DNA of 64,000 bases, taken from Dactylosporangium fulvum (GTDB lineage: Bacteria > Actinomycetota > Actinomycetes > Mycobacteriales > Micromonosporaceae). Positions 1-9,101 of the stretch are shown here, one piece after another. The translations under genes were made by a program, and so were the position numbers. The DNA lies in NCBI RefSeq assembly GCF_025137375.1, contig NZ_CP073720.1, positions 7,712,501-7,776,500 of the forward strand, given 5' to 3'. Numbering within the stretch: the first letter of the stretch is position 1; each line of letters begins with the position of its first letter. The notes under the pieces were generated by a model. The model did not search any database and had not been told where the DNA came from. It saw only the letters and a list, made by a program, of their open reading frames with translations.

Positions 1-53
1 CCGTGCAACCGTCCGTCTCCGAACGCCAGCAGAATCCGGACCGTCTTGTCCAT
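1..53 (-). CDS. 5' end of a gene running off the window, possibly an IclR-type regulator
   Basis: Only 17 codons are inside the window. An ATG at 53 on the minus strand is preceded by a purine-rich GGAGTGGAG ribosome-binding stretch. The peptide begins MDKTVRILLAFGDGRLHG. The pattern (short start, then a helix with spaced leucines ending at AFGDG) resembles the opening of IclR regulators, which would suit a regulator divergent from or next to a catabolic locus with palindromic operator candidates. The piece is too short to prove this; the family call is inference. Confidence 0.3.
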   Translation of the reverse strand, partial: MDKTVRILLAFGDGRLH

Positions 54-101
54 CCGGGCTCCACTCCTCTCAATCCTCGTCAGCTAGCGGCCGAGCGAAT
101 A

Positions 102-113
102 TACCGGCCGGTA
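102..113. promoter_or_regulatory. 12-bp perfect palindrome upstream of the truncated gene
   Basis: TACCGGCCGGTA is self-complementary and lies about 50 bases upstream of the ATG at 53. The position suits an operator, but a 12-bp GC-rich palindrome can occur by chance. The rest of 54-532 shows no convincing gene: the overlapping short frames there have no supporting start signal or recognisable motif. Confidence 0.25.
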
Positions 114-532
114 GGGCTAATGCCTGCCCAGCCCTGCAGTCAAACGTTTATGGAACGGCACAACATTGGCACGTCACGAGATTGGCGGACTGAAGCGGAA
201 TCAAGGACCGAATGGTCCTCTGCCGGCCTGCCTTATGCCACGATTCGTCACCCGAGCGCGCTTGCGAAGCCTCGGAACCTTCGGCTCGCGTCGCACCAGC
301 AGCGAGCCGATCCGCCCGGTCATCGCGCCCCGGTGGTCAGGCGCGGGTGTTGGTCTACAAAGGCTCGGCCACCCAGCTCTCGCGGGATGCTGCTCAAACA
401 CGTCTTAGCCGGGACGCCATAGAGCGCGGTGAGCCATCTCATCGACGGCTATAGCTCCGCCGAGCATGACCGCACGTGGCGCATCGATGCCAAAGTATAA
501 CAGGACAAGCCTGTAGGTAACCGGCCGGGCAA

Positions 533-1906
533 TCATTCCGCGCGGATCCACTTCCCGTGATCGGGACTGCCGACCAGCTCGCCCCCGGCGACGACGGGGA
601 CGCCGCGCACCAGCGTTGTCATCGCCCGGCCTCGCAGGTCCACGCCCTGCAGGTACACGGCGTTCTTACTGCCCGAGGCGTGGTAGTCAGCGGAGAGGCT
701 GAAGGGTGCGGGGGCGTCCGGGGCCACTACGACGAGGTCGGCGTCATAGCCGACGGCGATGTCGCCCTTGCCTTTTAGCCCGAATCGCCGGGCCGGCGCG
801 GACGTCAGGCAGGCAACGGCCTGGCGCATCGGGATACCCCCCGCCGTGACCAGGTGCATTAGCGTGGGCAGCAGGAACTCTATGCCCGGAAGGCCGGGCA
901 GCGCGTGCTGGGGGTCGTCGGAGTGCTTCGCGATCTCGTCGGGGGTGTACGAGCAGTGGTCGCTTGCGATGATGTCGATCCGACCGTCCCGGACCGCCCG
1001 AACGAGCGCCTCGCGAGTGTCCGCTGGCCGCAAAGGGGGATTGCACTTGGCGTGCGAGCCGAATCGATCCAGCGTGCGGTCGTCGAGCGTCAGGTAGTGC
1101 CCGCAGGTCTCGATGCTGAGATCAACGCCGATGTCCCTTGCGGCGCAGGCAATATCAACAGCATGGTTAGTCGAGACATGCACCAGATGGATACGAGAGC
1201 GCGTCTCGAGGGCCAGGGCCGTCACTGCGGCGACCGCGCTCTGCTCCACCACCGGCGGTCGCGAGTTGCGGTGGCGCACGCCGAACGGCGCGCTCGCGTC
1301 GTCCTTGCTCGCGAAGTACTCGAGTAGGCTGTCGTCCTCGCAGTGCAGCGCATGCACCCGACCGGTCGCGGCGACCGCTTGCAACGTGCATAGCAGGTCT
1401 GGCTGGTTGACAGCCCATAGACCTTCGAACGCCGCAGCCCTGGCAGCCGTCGGGCTGTGCGTGAACGTCTTGAAGGCGACGGCACCCGCAGATGCACAGC
1501 CAGCCACGTCGTCGAGGGAGCCTCGCCCGGCGCCAGCGTAGAGGCCGAAGTCCACGAACGAGCGGCCGGTGAGGTGCCGCCCTCGCTTCTCGATCCGCTC
1601 AGCAGTGGTTACGGGCACGTCAGACGTCGGCATCTCGAGGACCGTCGTCACGCCGTTTGACGCCGCCGCTGCCGTGCCCGTCGGGAACGACTCACGCTCT
1701 GGGGACCCGGGATCCCGAAAGTGCACATGGCAGTCGATGAGTCCAGGTAGCACGAGCATGCCCGAGGCGTCGATGACGTGGTCTCCTGCCTCGGCCGGCA
1801 GATGCGGTGCGACCGCTGCGATCCGGCCATCCTCAATGCGGATGTCCAGCCTGCCTTCCGCAGAGGCGCTGCAGACCTGACCCGCCCGTACAACCGTTGC
1901 TGCCAC
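533..1906 (-). CDS. Cyclic amidohydrolase (dihydroorotase/allantoinase/hydantoinase family)
   Basis: A 457-residue protein starting at GTG 1906. This start has an AAGGAG box 7 bases upstream and leads directly into the beta-sandwich TVVRAGQV; longer in-frame extensions lack a good signal. It has the binuclear-metal amidohydrolase layout: HxH at residues 60-62 in HVHFRDPG, a likely carbamylated lysine K146 in AVAFKTF, metal histidines H188 (HCEDD) and H243 (LVHVST), and D316 in ASDHCSY. HxHFRDPG is typical of dihydroorotases and allantoinases, so it should hydrolyse a cyclic ureide, imide or hydantoin in the cytosol. It is the last gene of the catabolic block, behind another amidohydrolase and downstream of an ABC importer, so a catabolic substrate is likelier than pyrimidine synthesis. 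The exact substrate cannot be read from sequence. Confidence 0.85.
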   Translation of the reverse strand: MAATVVRAGQVCSASAEGRLDIRIEDGRIAAVAPHLPAEAGDHVIDASGMLVLPGLIDCHVHFRDPGSPERESFPTGTAAAASNGVTTVLEMPTSDVPVTTAERIEKRGRHLTGRSFVDFGLYAGAGRGSLDDVAGCASAGAVAFKTFTHSPTAARAAAFEGLWAVNQPDLLCTLQAVAATGRVHALHCEDDSLLEYFASKDDASAPFGVRHRNSRPPVVEQSAVAAVTALALETRSRIHLVHVSTNHAVDIACAARDIGVDLSIETCGHYLTLDDRTLDRFGSHAKCNPPLRPADTREALVRAVRDGRIDIIASDHCSYTPDEIAKHSDDPQHALPGLPGIEFLLPTLMHLVTAGGIPMRQAVACLTSAPARRFGLKGKGDIAVGYDADLVVVAPDAPAPFSLSADYHASGSKNAVYLQGVDLRGRAMTTLVRGVPVVAGGELVGSPDHGKWIRAE

Positions 1907-2295
1907 TCCTGCTCCTTTGCGTGTGTTCACTATTGGGACTGGGGAAGGTTTCTGTCGAGTCGCCCTGCAGCCCGGCAACGTAAGCTCGTGCCGAACCTCT
2001 CGAACACTGGCCGATCCCATGTTCTGCAACTTGGCACCCGAGGACCAAGGCCGTGAGCGCGCCTTTGCCCATGCCACGAACGACGTCGCCCAGCGTCTTC
2101 GACGGAGCCATGAACCTGAGCCGGCTGTCGGGGATGAACATTTGTTGCCCGAGATCGGCCGCGCCGGGAGTGTCCAGCAGGCTGGCAAACGTTCCGATCC
2201 CGAGCCCCAGAGCGGCTTCAGCTTCCTTTCGCGTCGATCATTGGGAGCGCAGTCAACATGGTCGCCCGCGACAGCGTTCGCCGCAGGTCCGTCAT
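1907..2295 (-). pseudogene. Frameshifted remnant of a small protein between two amidohydrolase genes
   Basis: The 400-base gap between the two amidohydrolases is not empty. An ATG at 2295, 11 bases past the preceding stop, opens a 25-codon frame (MTDLRRTLSRATMLTALP..., stop near 2218). The adjacent frame then runs with protein-like character (IGTFASLLDTPGAADLG, then FMAPSKTLGDVVRGMGKGAL) to about 2000. A single frameshift would join the two. The residue pattern looks coding but I do not recognise the family. It may be a decayed operon member or two short unrelated frames. Confidence 0.35.
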
Positions 2296-2305
2296 CGTTA
2301 GACGT

Positions 2306-3847
2306 TCATCGCGTGCTGTTGTATGCCTGGAAGGGTGTCAGATTCTCGGGCTCTCCGTATGACTCCCAGTACTTGTCGACGAATGGCCGGACCGCATGTA
2401 ACAGCTCGCGTTGGCCGTCATCGGACTCCTTCTGTGCCCGAAGCTGCTCTCGCACCCGGCGCGCGATGTCCTCCCGGTCGAGCCAGGTGTGACGCCCCTT
2501 GCGCACGACCTCCCTGCCTCCCACGACGACGGTATCGATGTGCGCGGTGCACGCCTTGTAGACGAGGTCATCCACGAGCGTCGGCCCAGTCGGCCCGCCG
2601 GGGTCGTTTACGGCATCCCAGTCGACAACCATGAAGTCTGCGTAGCGCCCAGGCTCCAGCATGCCGACGTCGTCGCGGAACTCGGTAGAGGCCGCCGCCC
2701 CCGATGTCGCCATGGCCAGAGCCTCGTCGCAGCTGATGGTCTGCGAGAGCTGGCTCGCTCGCTGCTGTACTCCCTGCGTCAGCCGAAGGTCGGAGAAGAC
2801 GTCCGACCGCCCGTCAAGACCACCCTCATCCAAGCCGACAGACAAGGGGACGCCGCGGTCGCGCATGTAGGCCAGAGGGGGGATGCCGCTGCCCATGAGC
2901 AGATTCGACCCGATGCTGCTGCACACCCTCGTTTGCGCCTGGGCCAGGAGCTCCACGTCATCCGCAGTAGCCCAGATGGCGTGTAGCAAAGTCAGCCGCT
3001 GATCGAGTACGCCGAGGTTCCTCAGATGTTGGATGGCGGTCGTACCAGTGCGCCGCAGGGCATAGAGCTTCTGTCGCTGCGACTCGAGAAGGTGCACATT
3101 AAGGTGCACGTTGTGCCGCGCTGCCACATCAGCAATCGCGATGATTGCCTCATCTGAGCACCAGTGTAGGTTGTGCGGAGCCAGCGAGATCCGGGCCATC
3201 GCTCCGCCGTTGCGTCCGTGGTCCTCCCACAGGCCGACGAAGAGTTCACTCAGGTACGTCTGTAGCGGGATTTCCTGTCGCGCGAGGAAGCTGGCCATCT
3301 GTCCACGGAGGTCATGCGGCAGATTCGCCTCGAACCAGGCGTCATTGTCATAGAGCAGCCGGTTCTGGTCACGGAAGTTGAACGTGAAGTTCACCCGAAG
3401 ACCGGCCTCGCTGTATGCCGCTAGCACCGTGTCGGCATCGCGTCGCCACTCCTCCCAGGGGCCGCGCCGCCCAACATGCAGGTGATTGACCGTCGTCACC
3501 CCGGCTGCCAGGAGCTGCAGCGCGCCGTACAGCGTGTCCTCGTACAGCGCCGGTCCGGCGAGGGTGCGTCGATGGGTGAATACGTGCTCCAAGGACATCG
3601 CACGGGCGCCACGTCGCACCGGCGACAGGCCTTGGTGGTGATGCCCGTTGACAAAGCCTGGCACGACAACGCCCGACGGCATGATCGTCAGTTCAGCATC
3701 CGGGTATCGCGACCGTACGTCAGTCCCCCGACCAACGGCCACGACGCGGTCCCCTTCGACCGCCACGGCGCCATCCTGGAACGTCTCCAGGCCCTCCGGG
3801 CGCCGCCGTCCCGTGACGACGGCGGCGCCCTGCCAGATGTGTACCAT
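2306..3847 (-). CDS. Metal-dependent amidohydrolase (cytosine deaminase/TRZ/ATZ-like)
   Basis: A 513-residue member of the amidohydrolase superfamily subgroup containing cytosine deaminase, guanine deaminase, SAH deaminase and triazine hydrolases. The N-terminal beta domain leads to the metal-binding HxH (H69, H71) in GFVNGHHHQG. Further histidines sit in NVHLNVHLLES (about residue 245) and the catalytic aspartate in VGLDEGGLDG (about 330). The C-terminus has the usual GRYADFMVVDWD return to the beta domain. It should deaminate or dechlorinate a heterocycle or hydrolyse an amide. It begins 23 bases after the preceding gene stops (3871), so the two are co-transcribed. With the cyclic amidohydrolase downstream it suggests stepwise breakdown of a nitrogen heterocycle. 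Confidence 0.82.
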   Translation of the reverse strand: MVHIWQGAAVVTGRRRPEGLETFQDGAVAVEGDRVVAVGRGTDVRSRYPDAELTIMPSGVVVPGFVNGHHHQGLSPVRRGARAMSLEHVFTHRRTLAGPALYEDTLYGALQLLAAGVTTVNHLHVGRRGPWEEWRRDADTVLAAYSEAGLRVNFTFNFRDQNRLLYDNDAWFEANLPHDLRGQMASFLARQEIPLQTYLSELFVGLWEDHGRNGGAMARISLAPHNLHWCSDEAIIAIADVAARHNVHLNVHLLESQRQKLYALRRTGTTAIQHLRNLGVLDQRLTLLHAIWATADDVELLAQAQTRVCSSIGSNLLMGSGIPPLAYMRDRGVPLSVGLDEGGLDGRSDVFSDLRLTQGVQQRASQLSQTISCDEALAMATSGAAASTEFRDDVGMLEPGRYADFMVVDWDAVNDPGGPTGPTLVDDLVYKACTAHIDTVVVGGREVVRKGRHTWLDREDIARRVREQLRAQKESDDGQRELLHAVRPFVDKYWESYGEPENLTPFQAYNSTR

Positions 3848-3870
3848 CTCCGCTCGATTCCCTCCTCGGA

Positions 3871-5256
3871 TTACGCCTTGCCGAGCTCGCGCAGCGCGTC
3901 ACCCGCCGCCGAGAGGTTCTTCAGCCAGGTCTCCGAGTAGTTTCGGCTCAGGATGACCCCCTCTGCGCCGCCCTCGTAGCTGGCAAGGATCGCGTCGCGG
4001 ACGTCTTCCGGCTCGATGGGACGCTCGTCGTCGTAGGCCTCGACGCCGACGTTGATCCCCGAGTACACGGGGACGCCGGGACAGGCCTGCACGGTGTGCC
4101 GGATCTCGTCCCGGATGTAGTCCGGGGAGAAGCCGGCGTCGGCGAGCCCTTCGTAGTCAGCCTGGCGCAGGTTCAGAATCTTGTAGAGGAAGGGCAGCAG
4201 TTCGGGTGCCGTGAAGTCACCCCAGATGCTTTTCGTGTGGCGCTCCACGTAACGCTTGAACCGCGAGCCCGCAGGCGTGTGGTACACCACAGGCTTGATC
4301 CAATCAGCAAACTCCGTGAGCTCCGACAGGTCGTACTGGGCCCGGAGGAACGGGTCGTAGGTGTTGATGTACTGCCACAGGTGCATTCCGACCTCGAGGT
4401 CGGAGTCGATCCATTTCACCAGACCGTAGATCTCGCGGGCAAAGTTCTTGTGCGCCCGCGTCCACAGGGAATCCCACGCCAGGATCTCAGGGTAAGCAAA
4501 GAGCAACCGCATGAACGTCACAAAGTAACCGTCGCGAGGTGCCTGGCCCGCCTTGGCCGATCGCACAAACCCGGCCAACTCACGGTAGCCATCGCGAGCA
4601 CGGCGAACGTCGACTCCTTCGCGGTGACCGATCTGCTCGCAGTGGGTACAGAAGCAACTCGGCATGTCACCGTCGAGCGTGTTGGTGAGCGGCCCGCGGC
4701 GTTCCATGCCCCAAAGAACACCGTCAATGTCGTGGCTCTTGCACCAGTCCTCGACAATCCCATGCATGAGGCCCTTGTACCCAGGATTGTTGAGACACGG
4801 GCGAGATGCCTTGCGTCCCAAGTGGTCAATCTCCAGCAGCCCGCGATAGCCCGCGATGGACGTCGGGTTGGGGAACGTACGGTACCGTTCGCAGTAGTAT
4901 GGGTATACCTTCAGGTCGCGTTTGCGAGCCTCGGGAATCACGTCTGCGAGGATGTCGAAGCCCTGCACCTCCTTTTCCGGAGCCTGGAACTCCTTCACGG
5001 GGGTGTCACCGTAGTACACCGGATTGGGCCGGAAATATGCGCCGCCCTTGAAATCGTCCGGCTCTTGGCCACCGTGGTCGGGGAAGCCGGTGTGCGCGCG
5101 ACCTGCGGTGCCTCGCAGCCACGACGCAGCTGACAGCAGGATCGCGTTGGCGGCGCCACGGTCCTGCACAGAATCCAGCACTGTGCCGACACCCTCGTCT
5201 GTGAATGACACAGCACCGATCTGCATACCGATAAACGAAGACAACTCAACTCCCAA
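3871..5256 (-). CDS. Uncharacterised TIM-barrel-like protein (glycoside-hydrolase-like fold)
   Basis: Up to 461 residues. The start is uncertain: TTG 5256, TTG 5244 (with GGGAG five bases upstream) or ATG 5226 (MQIGAVSFTDEG). Features seen are an early 'GAANAILLSAASWLRG' strand-helix, YPYYCERYR, a DGVLWGMERRGPL stretch, a CFCTHC cysteine cluster near residue 212, and a late VPVYSGINVGVEAY strand followed by GGAEGVILSRNY. This alternation resembles hypothetical proteins with a glycoside-hydrolase-like TIM barrel; no signal peptide is visible, so it is probably cytosolic. First gene of the unit with the two amidohydrolases; a palindrome at 5301-5315 lies just upstream. Function unknown. Confidence 0.7.
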   Translation of the reverse strand: MGVELSSFIGMQIGAVSFTDEGVGTVLDSVQDRGAANAILLSAASWLRGTAGRAHTGFPDHGGQEPDDFKGGAYFRPNPVYYGDTPVKEFQAPEKEVQGFDILADVIPEARKRDLKVYPYYCERYRTFPNPTSIAGYRGLLEIDHLGRKASRPCLNNPGYKGLMHGIVEDWCKSHDIDGVLWGMERRGPLTNTLDGDMPSCFCTHCEQIGHREGVDVRRARDGYRELAGFVRSAKAGQAPRDGYFVTFMRLLFAYPEILAWDSLWTRAHKNFAREIYGLVKWIDSDLEVGMHLWQYINTYDPFLRAQYDLSELTEFADWIKPVVYHTPAGSRFKRYVERHTKSIWGDFTAPELLPFLYKILNLRQADYEGLADAGFSPDYIRDEIRHTVQACPGVPVYSGINVGVEAYDDERPIEPEDVRDAILASYEGGAEGVILSRNYSETWLKNLSAAGDALRELGKA

Positions 5257-5300
5257 GACTCGATGACGAAACCGTCTATGTGGACTAGACGAAACCTAGA

Positions 5301-5315
5301 TGGGACGCTGTCCCA
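5301..5315. promoter_or_regulatory. Candidate operator, TGGGAC-N3-GTCCCA
   Basis: TGGGACGCTGTCCCA, with arms extendable by one base to ATGGGAC/GTCCCAT. It lies 45-75 bases upstream of the possible starts of the TIM-barrel gene. Read on the minus strand the site is preceded by TTGAAA, and the same arrangement recurs at 9102-9116. The shape suits a dimeric regulator (IclR or GntR type are guesses). The alternative is that both are ends of related insertion sequences. Confidence 0.5.
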
Positions 5316-5827
5316 TTTCAATCCGGATGTGACCTACTCCTCGAGATAAATACGGGCTTCAAACGGCCGTAGACGAAACGGCAGCGAGGACCTACAGCTT
5401 GGACCACCCGCCCATTAGCCGCTCAGACGCGGGGATGAGGTTCGCGGGTAAGTCGCACCTTGCCCGGTGCGGTTGAAGGACCTCTTCAAGTAGGTCACGG
5501 TCGTACCGGGCCGCTGACACGCCCAGTCCAACATGATCGGTCAACCGGCCCTGCGGCCGCGGCGCATACTCCAGCCTCGAACGAGATCGCGGCCGGCCGC
5601 TATACGCCACCGCCCCCACGGTCAGTTCACCACGCTGACCTCAGCGGATGGCGTATCTGAACGGCATTGAGCCCTGACCTAAGGGTCGCCCAGTTTCCGG
5701 GTATCCGGATGCTCACGCTCCATGCGTCGCGATCAAGGCCTGCTACAGCGAATTACTCAACTCTCCGGGCCCCGTCGTCGACCCAATCTCGTTCACAAGC
5801 GAGGGGATGGCATCCGAGATTGGCTCA
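5316..5827. other. Intergenic stretch without a convincing gene
   Basis: This interval separates the permease stop from the hydrolase unit. A 75-codon minus-strand frame (5392-5619, ending ASERLMGGWSKL) has somewhat protein-like composition and could be the 3' end of a lost gene, but it has no recognisable motif or ribosome-binding site. Otherwise I see nothing. Confidence 0.4.
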
Positions 5828-6715
5828 TTATGCCCGTTCCATGCCCCACCGGATCGTCGTACGACGTTGAACTTGGCGGAACAGCGCTTCAGCCAGGAGA
5901 CCCACAATGATGACGACAAGGATCCCGGCGAGTGCATCCGCCGTATGCAAGTATTGCCGGTGTGAGTCGATGTAGAAGCCGAGCCCACTTGAGGTGCCGG
6001 TGGTGCCGAAGACCAACTCGGCTGCGACAACGGTACGCCAGCCGTATGCCCACGCGATGCGAAGCCCCGACAGCATCGACGGAAGCGAGAGCGGAAGTAG
6101 AATTTTCCAGAAGAGAGCTATTCTTCCGAGCTCATAGTTCTCGCCGAGCCTTAGTAGGGTCGTGGGCGCCGTGGCGAATCCCGTTGTGAGCGAAGCGGCA
6201 AGCGGCCATACCATCGACATAATGACAACGAAGATTAGCGACTCTTTCGTCAACCCGAACCACAGAATCGCCATAGGCAGCAGGGCAATCGCTGGAAGTG
6301 GTTGAAAGATTCCAGTAATCGTGTTGAGGGCTTCCTTTCCCCAACTGTTGGTCACAGCAAGTCCGGTAATGAGCACCGCGACAACAATGCTCAGCACAAA
6401 GGATTGGAGGACTAGCTCGACGGTGGTCCACGTTGATTCCCACAGTGGCATTGACTGTGCACCGATCCACAGTGCGCGCACTACCCCCGTGAACGGCGGC
6501 AACAGCAAGTGGTCGATGCCAAATATCCGTACCGCGGATTCCCAGAAGATAGCCAGCCCAGCCAAGATCACGATCTTGCGCATGACGGCATCCCGCCTCG
6601 TCCGCGATGCCTGGGATCCTAGATTGCCACGACCACCTCTGGGACCGAGCCGCTGGCCGGCGGGCCGGACCCCTTCCATCCTGTTGGGCTGGACCGGAAC
6701 GCTAGCTGACTTCAT
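5828..6715 (-). CDS. ABC transporter permease (SsuC/TauC/NrtB type)
   Basis: A 295-residue integral membrane protein. A charged leader of about 45 residues precedes the first membrane helix (IVILAGLAIFWESAVRIFG), and several further hydrophobic helices follow. The binding-protein-dependent permease (EAA-like) loop is near GLRIAWAYGWRTVVAAELVFG. It imports a small anionic or heterocyclic solute. The ATG overlaps the stop of the ATPase gene (ATGA), so the two are translationally coupled. Base composition here is visibly less GC-rich than in flanking genes, which suggests acquisition by transfer. The partner hydrolases point to a nitrogen heterocycle as cargo, as known for some pyrimidine or hydantoin loci; this is inference. 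Confidence 0.88.
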   Translation of the reverse strand: MKSASVPVQPNRMEGVRPAGQRLGPRGGRGNLGSQASRTRRDAVMRKIVILAGLAIFWESAVRIFGIDHLLLPPFTGVVRALWIGAQSMPLWESTWTTVELVLQSFVLSIVVAVLITGLAVTNSWGKEALNTITGIFQPLPAIALLPMAILWFGLTKESLIFVVIMSMVWPLAASLTTGFATAPTTLLRLGENYELGRIALFWKILLPLSLPSMLSGLRIAWAYGWRTVVAAELVFGTTGTSSGLGFYIDSHRQYLHTADALAGILVVIIVGLLAEALFRQVQRRTTIRWGMERA

Positions 6716-7503
6716 TGAGCCTCCTCATGGACGGTGCTCATCTCGGATTCGGGAACCAGCAAGTCACGAAGATTGTCGATGAGTTGCGCCGTGGCCGCGC
6801 CGTCGTTGAGGCATCGGTTATCTATCACTTCGCGCACCTTGCTCTGCGGACCCTTACTGAACACAATGATCCGGTGTCCGATGCGAACGGCCTCTGCTAC
6901 GTCATGCGTCACGAATACAAGCGTCGTTCGACGTTCCTCCCAGATTCGCAAGAGTTCCTGTTGCATCCGATCGCGATTGATCGCGTCAAGAGACCCGAAA
7001 GGCTCATCCATGAGGAGTAGATCCGGCTCAAGGGCGAAGGCTCTCGCGATCGCCGCCAACTGTTTCTGACCGCCAGAAAGGGTGTGCGGGAACTGCTCGG
7101 CCTGTCCCGCGAGTCCAACGAGCGTCACGTAGTGAAGTGCGCGCTCACGACGCTCGTGACGCGCCATCTTGGGCCACCGGGCCTTCAGCGCGAACTCGAC
7201 GTTGTCCACCACCGACTTCCATGGCAAAAGTTGATCAAAGCCCTGGAATACCATGACTCGCTCGAACGACGGCTTAGAGACCGGATGACCGGCCACGCAG
7301 ATCTCGCCGTCACTGATAGGAACAAATCCAGCGACGGCGGACAGGACGCTTGACTTGCCGCACCCCGACGGTCCCAGGAAGACTGTCCGCTCATTCTGAA
7401 CAATCTCTGCCGAAAGCCCCCGCACGGCTCGAACAACAGACGCACTGCGTCCGGCTCGGAGATAGTCTATTGACACATTTTTGATCTGGACAAGCGAGGT
7501 CAT
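6712..7503 (-). CDS. ABC transporter ATPase (SsuB/TauB/NrtD type)
   Basis: A 263-residue nucleotide-binding subunit with Walker A GPSGCGKS at residues 44-51, the Q-loop at VFQGFDQLLPW, signature LSGGQ at 142-146, Walker B LLLMDEP at 162-168, a D-loop, and the H-loop in VFVTHDVAEA. Length and the Q-loop form are typical of the nitrate/sulfonate/taurine importer family. It energises uptake through the overlapping permease and receives cargo from the lipoprotein encoded 38 bases upstream. Its start overlaps no other gene; its stop overlaps the permease start. Confidence 0.92.
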   Translation of the reverse strand: MTSLVQIKNVSIDYLRAGRSASVVRAVRGLSAEIVQNERTVFLGPSGCGKSSVLSAVAGFVPISDGEICVAGHPVSKPSFERVMVFQGFDQLLPWKSVVDNVEFALKARWPKMARHERRERALHYVTLVGLAGQAEQFPHTLSGGQKQLAAIARAFALEPDLLLMDEPFGSLDAINRDRMQQELLRIWEERRTTLVFVTHDVAEAVRIGHRIIVFSKGPQSKVREVIDNRCLNDGAATAQLIDNLRDLLVPESEMSTVHEEAQ

Positions 7504-7541
7504 GTTTCTCCAGTCTCATGTGACGATCTCGGGGAATCCAG

Positions 7542-8621
7542 CTACCAGTTTTCGCCAGCTTGATCTTTATAGGCGTAGATCTCCGCTGGATCGCGAGGGG
7601 CTTCCTTCAGCTCTCCAAGATCGACCAGAATCTCCGCCTGCCTGCGGAAGCCGGCGTTTGTCGTCCGGAGCGTGAGGAGGTCAGACTTCAAATATCGCGC
7701 CTGCTCTTCAGGTGAGACCTTCCCGTCGCTCGCTTCACTCAAAACCTTCGCCGCCTCGTCGGGATATTGAGTAATCCATTCAACGGCTTGACGCAGAGTA
7801 ACCGCGTAAGCGTTGGTCAGCTCAGGCTTTTCCTTTATCGTCTTTTCTAAGGCCATCGCACCGACTGGGTAGTAGTCGCCACCCAGTGTTTCTCGTAGGC
7901 TGAGGATTCTCTTGAACCCACCTTTTGCCTCGAGTTGCATGACGTAATCCGTGGTCAGGAAAGCCGCGTCCAAAGACCCGGTCATGAGAGCCTGAATCGC
8001 TTCGGGATGGGGCAAGTTGACGAAATTCTTATCCAATGCGTGGGGATCTTTACCAGCTTTTTTCAAGGCCATCTGTATGGCGTTGTACTGGGCAGTATTC
8101 AGACTTGGTGAAATCTTCTTCGTGGTGCCGATGAAGTCGAGCACAGAACTCGGTCCACCCTCCTTCACCATGAGGGCACCATCCCAGCCTGCAAAGACCT
8201 GGACCATCTTCAGTTGCACCCCGGCCTGACGAGCCTGCAGGAAGGGGCCGGGCGTCGCTGTGCCGAAGTCCAGCGTCCTGGAGAGCATCGCGTCTCGCTG
8301 CTGCGGTGTGGTCAGGATGTCAAAGTACTGGATTTTGGCGTTCGGGTACTTCTTTTCAAGAACCTTCATCTGACGCAGAACCATTACAGGCGAATACAGT
8401 AGACCGAACCCATGAGCGATCCTAATATCCCCCTTGATGCGGGGGTCGACTTCGACGTCAAAACCCTTTGCGACCGTAATAGTGCCGGCCGCGGCGTCGC
8501 CGACTGAGTCCGAATTGCTCTTACAGGCTGCGAGGACTGGTAAAGCGAGCGCGGCAACGCCCAGTAGGGCAACAAGCCTGCGTCGAGCAGGACTCGGGTG
8601 CCAATTGCTGGAGGACATCAT
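7542..8621 (-). CDS. ABC transporter solute-binding lipoprotein (NMT1/SsuA/TauA-like)
   Basis: A 359-residue binding protein. The chosen start is ATG 8621, preceded by AAGGAAGAAGGG; a longer frame to 8690 lacks such a signal. Residues 14-33 form a lipoprotein signal (RRRLVALLGVAALALPVLAA then C33). The mature part has the family's GTATPGPFLQARQAG cleft region and the PHPEAIQALMTGSLDAAFL segment seen in nitrate, sulfonate and pyrimidine-precursor binders. It acts outside the membrane and hands its ligand to the permease/ATPase pair. First gene of the importer unit. The ligand cannot be assigned from sequence. Confidence 0.9.
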   Translation of the reverse strand: MMSSSNWHPSPARRRLVALLGVAALALPVLAACKSNSDSVGDAAAGTITVAKGFDVEVDPRIKGDIRIAHGFGLLYSPVMVLRQMKVLEKKYPNAKIQYFDILTTPQQRDAMLSRTLDFGTATPGPFLQARQAGVQLKMVQVFAGWDGALMVKEGGPSSVLDFIGTTKKISPSLNTAQYNAIQMALKKAGKDPHALDKNFVNLPHPEAIQALMTGSLDAAFLTTDYVMQLEAKGGFKRILSLRETLGGDYYPVGAMALEKTIKEKPELTNAYAVTLRQAVEWITQYPDEAAKVLSEASDGKVSPEEQARYLKSDLLTLRTTNAGFRRQAEILVDLGELKEAPRDPAEIYAYKDQAGENW

Positions 8622-9101
8622 TTCCCTTCTTCCTTTGGAAACCATACCGTCTGAGAAGCGACCCAATCGGGCGCTGCCCTGATACCTCAACAGGAGGACG
8701 CATCTCAGTAATCACGAACAACTCGTAGAGGTAGTAGGGGTCCAATAGGTACCTCCAGGTAGCGCAATGACCCCTAGGAAAGACGGTCGGCGCTACTGGT
8801 TATGCGAGTAACCGCTCTGCGATCGGAACTGAATCGTGCAGTTGAGTGCTTTAGATCGATCGACGCATGCCTGCCGCAGTGCACGGCCTCGCATCGTCCG
8901 ACGATGACCAAGACGATGTAGGTCTTGCTCGCCGCGTCATCGCCCACCGTTGGCCGGGTCGGCCCATCGGCCAGTCGACCGCGCGCCAGTCGACGAACAC
9001 CGCCATCTCGATCAGCAGGTCCGCGCCGATCTGGCCGATGAAGCAAGACGACAACTTGTGCTCCAGGAAGTCGATGCTCTGCTTGGGTTGGGACCCTAGT
9101 C
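8622..9101. other. Upstream region of the importer with a decayed minus-strand reading frame
   Basis: Between the palindrome at 9102 and the binding-protein start, two adjacent minus-strand frames look partly protein-like (DLLIEMAVFVDWRAVDWP near 9030, and KTYIVLVIVGRCEAVHCG near 8900), as if one small gene had suffered a frameshift. I do not recognise it. A leader of this length between operator and first gene is odd and may mean that an original first gene was lost. Confidence 0.3.

Noticed and set aside
3..422. A 139-codon plus-strand frame at the left edge
   Set aside because: Composition is not protein-like, and it would oppose the better supported minus-strand start at 53.
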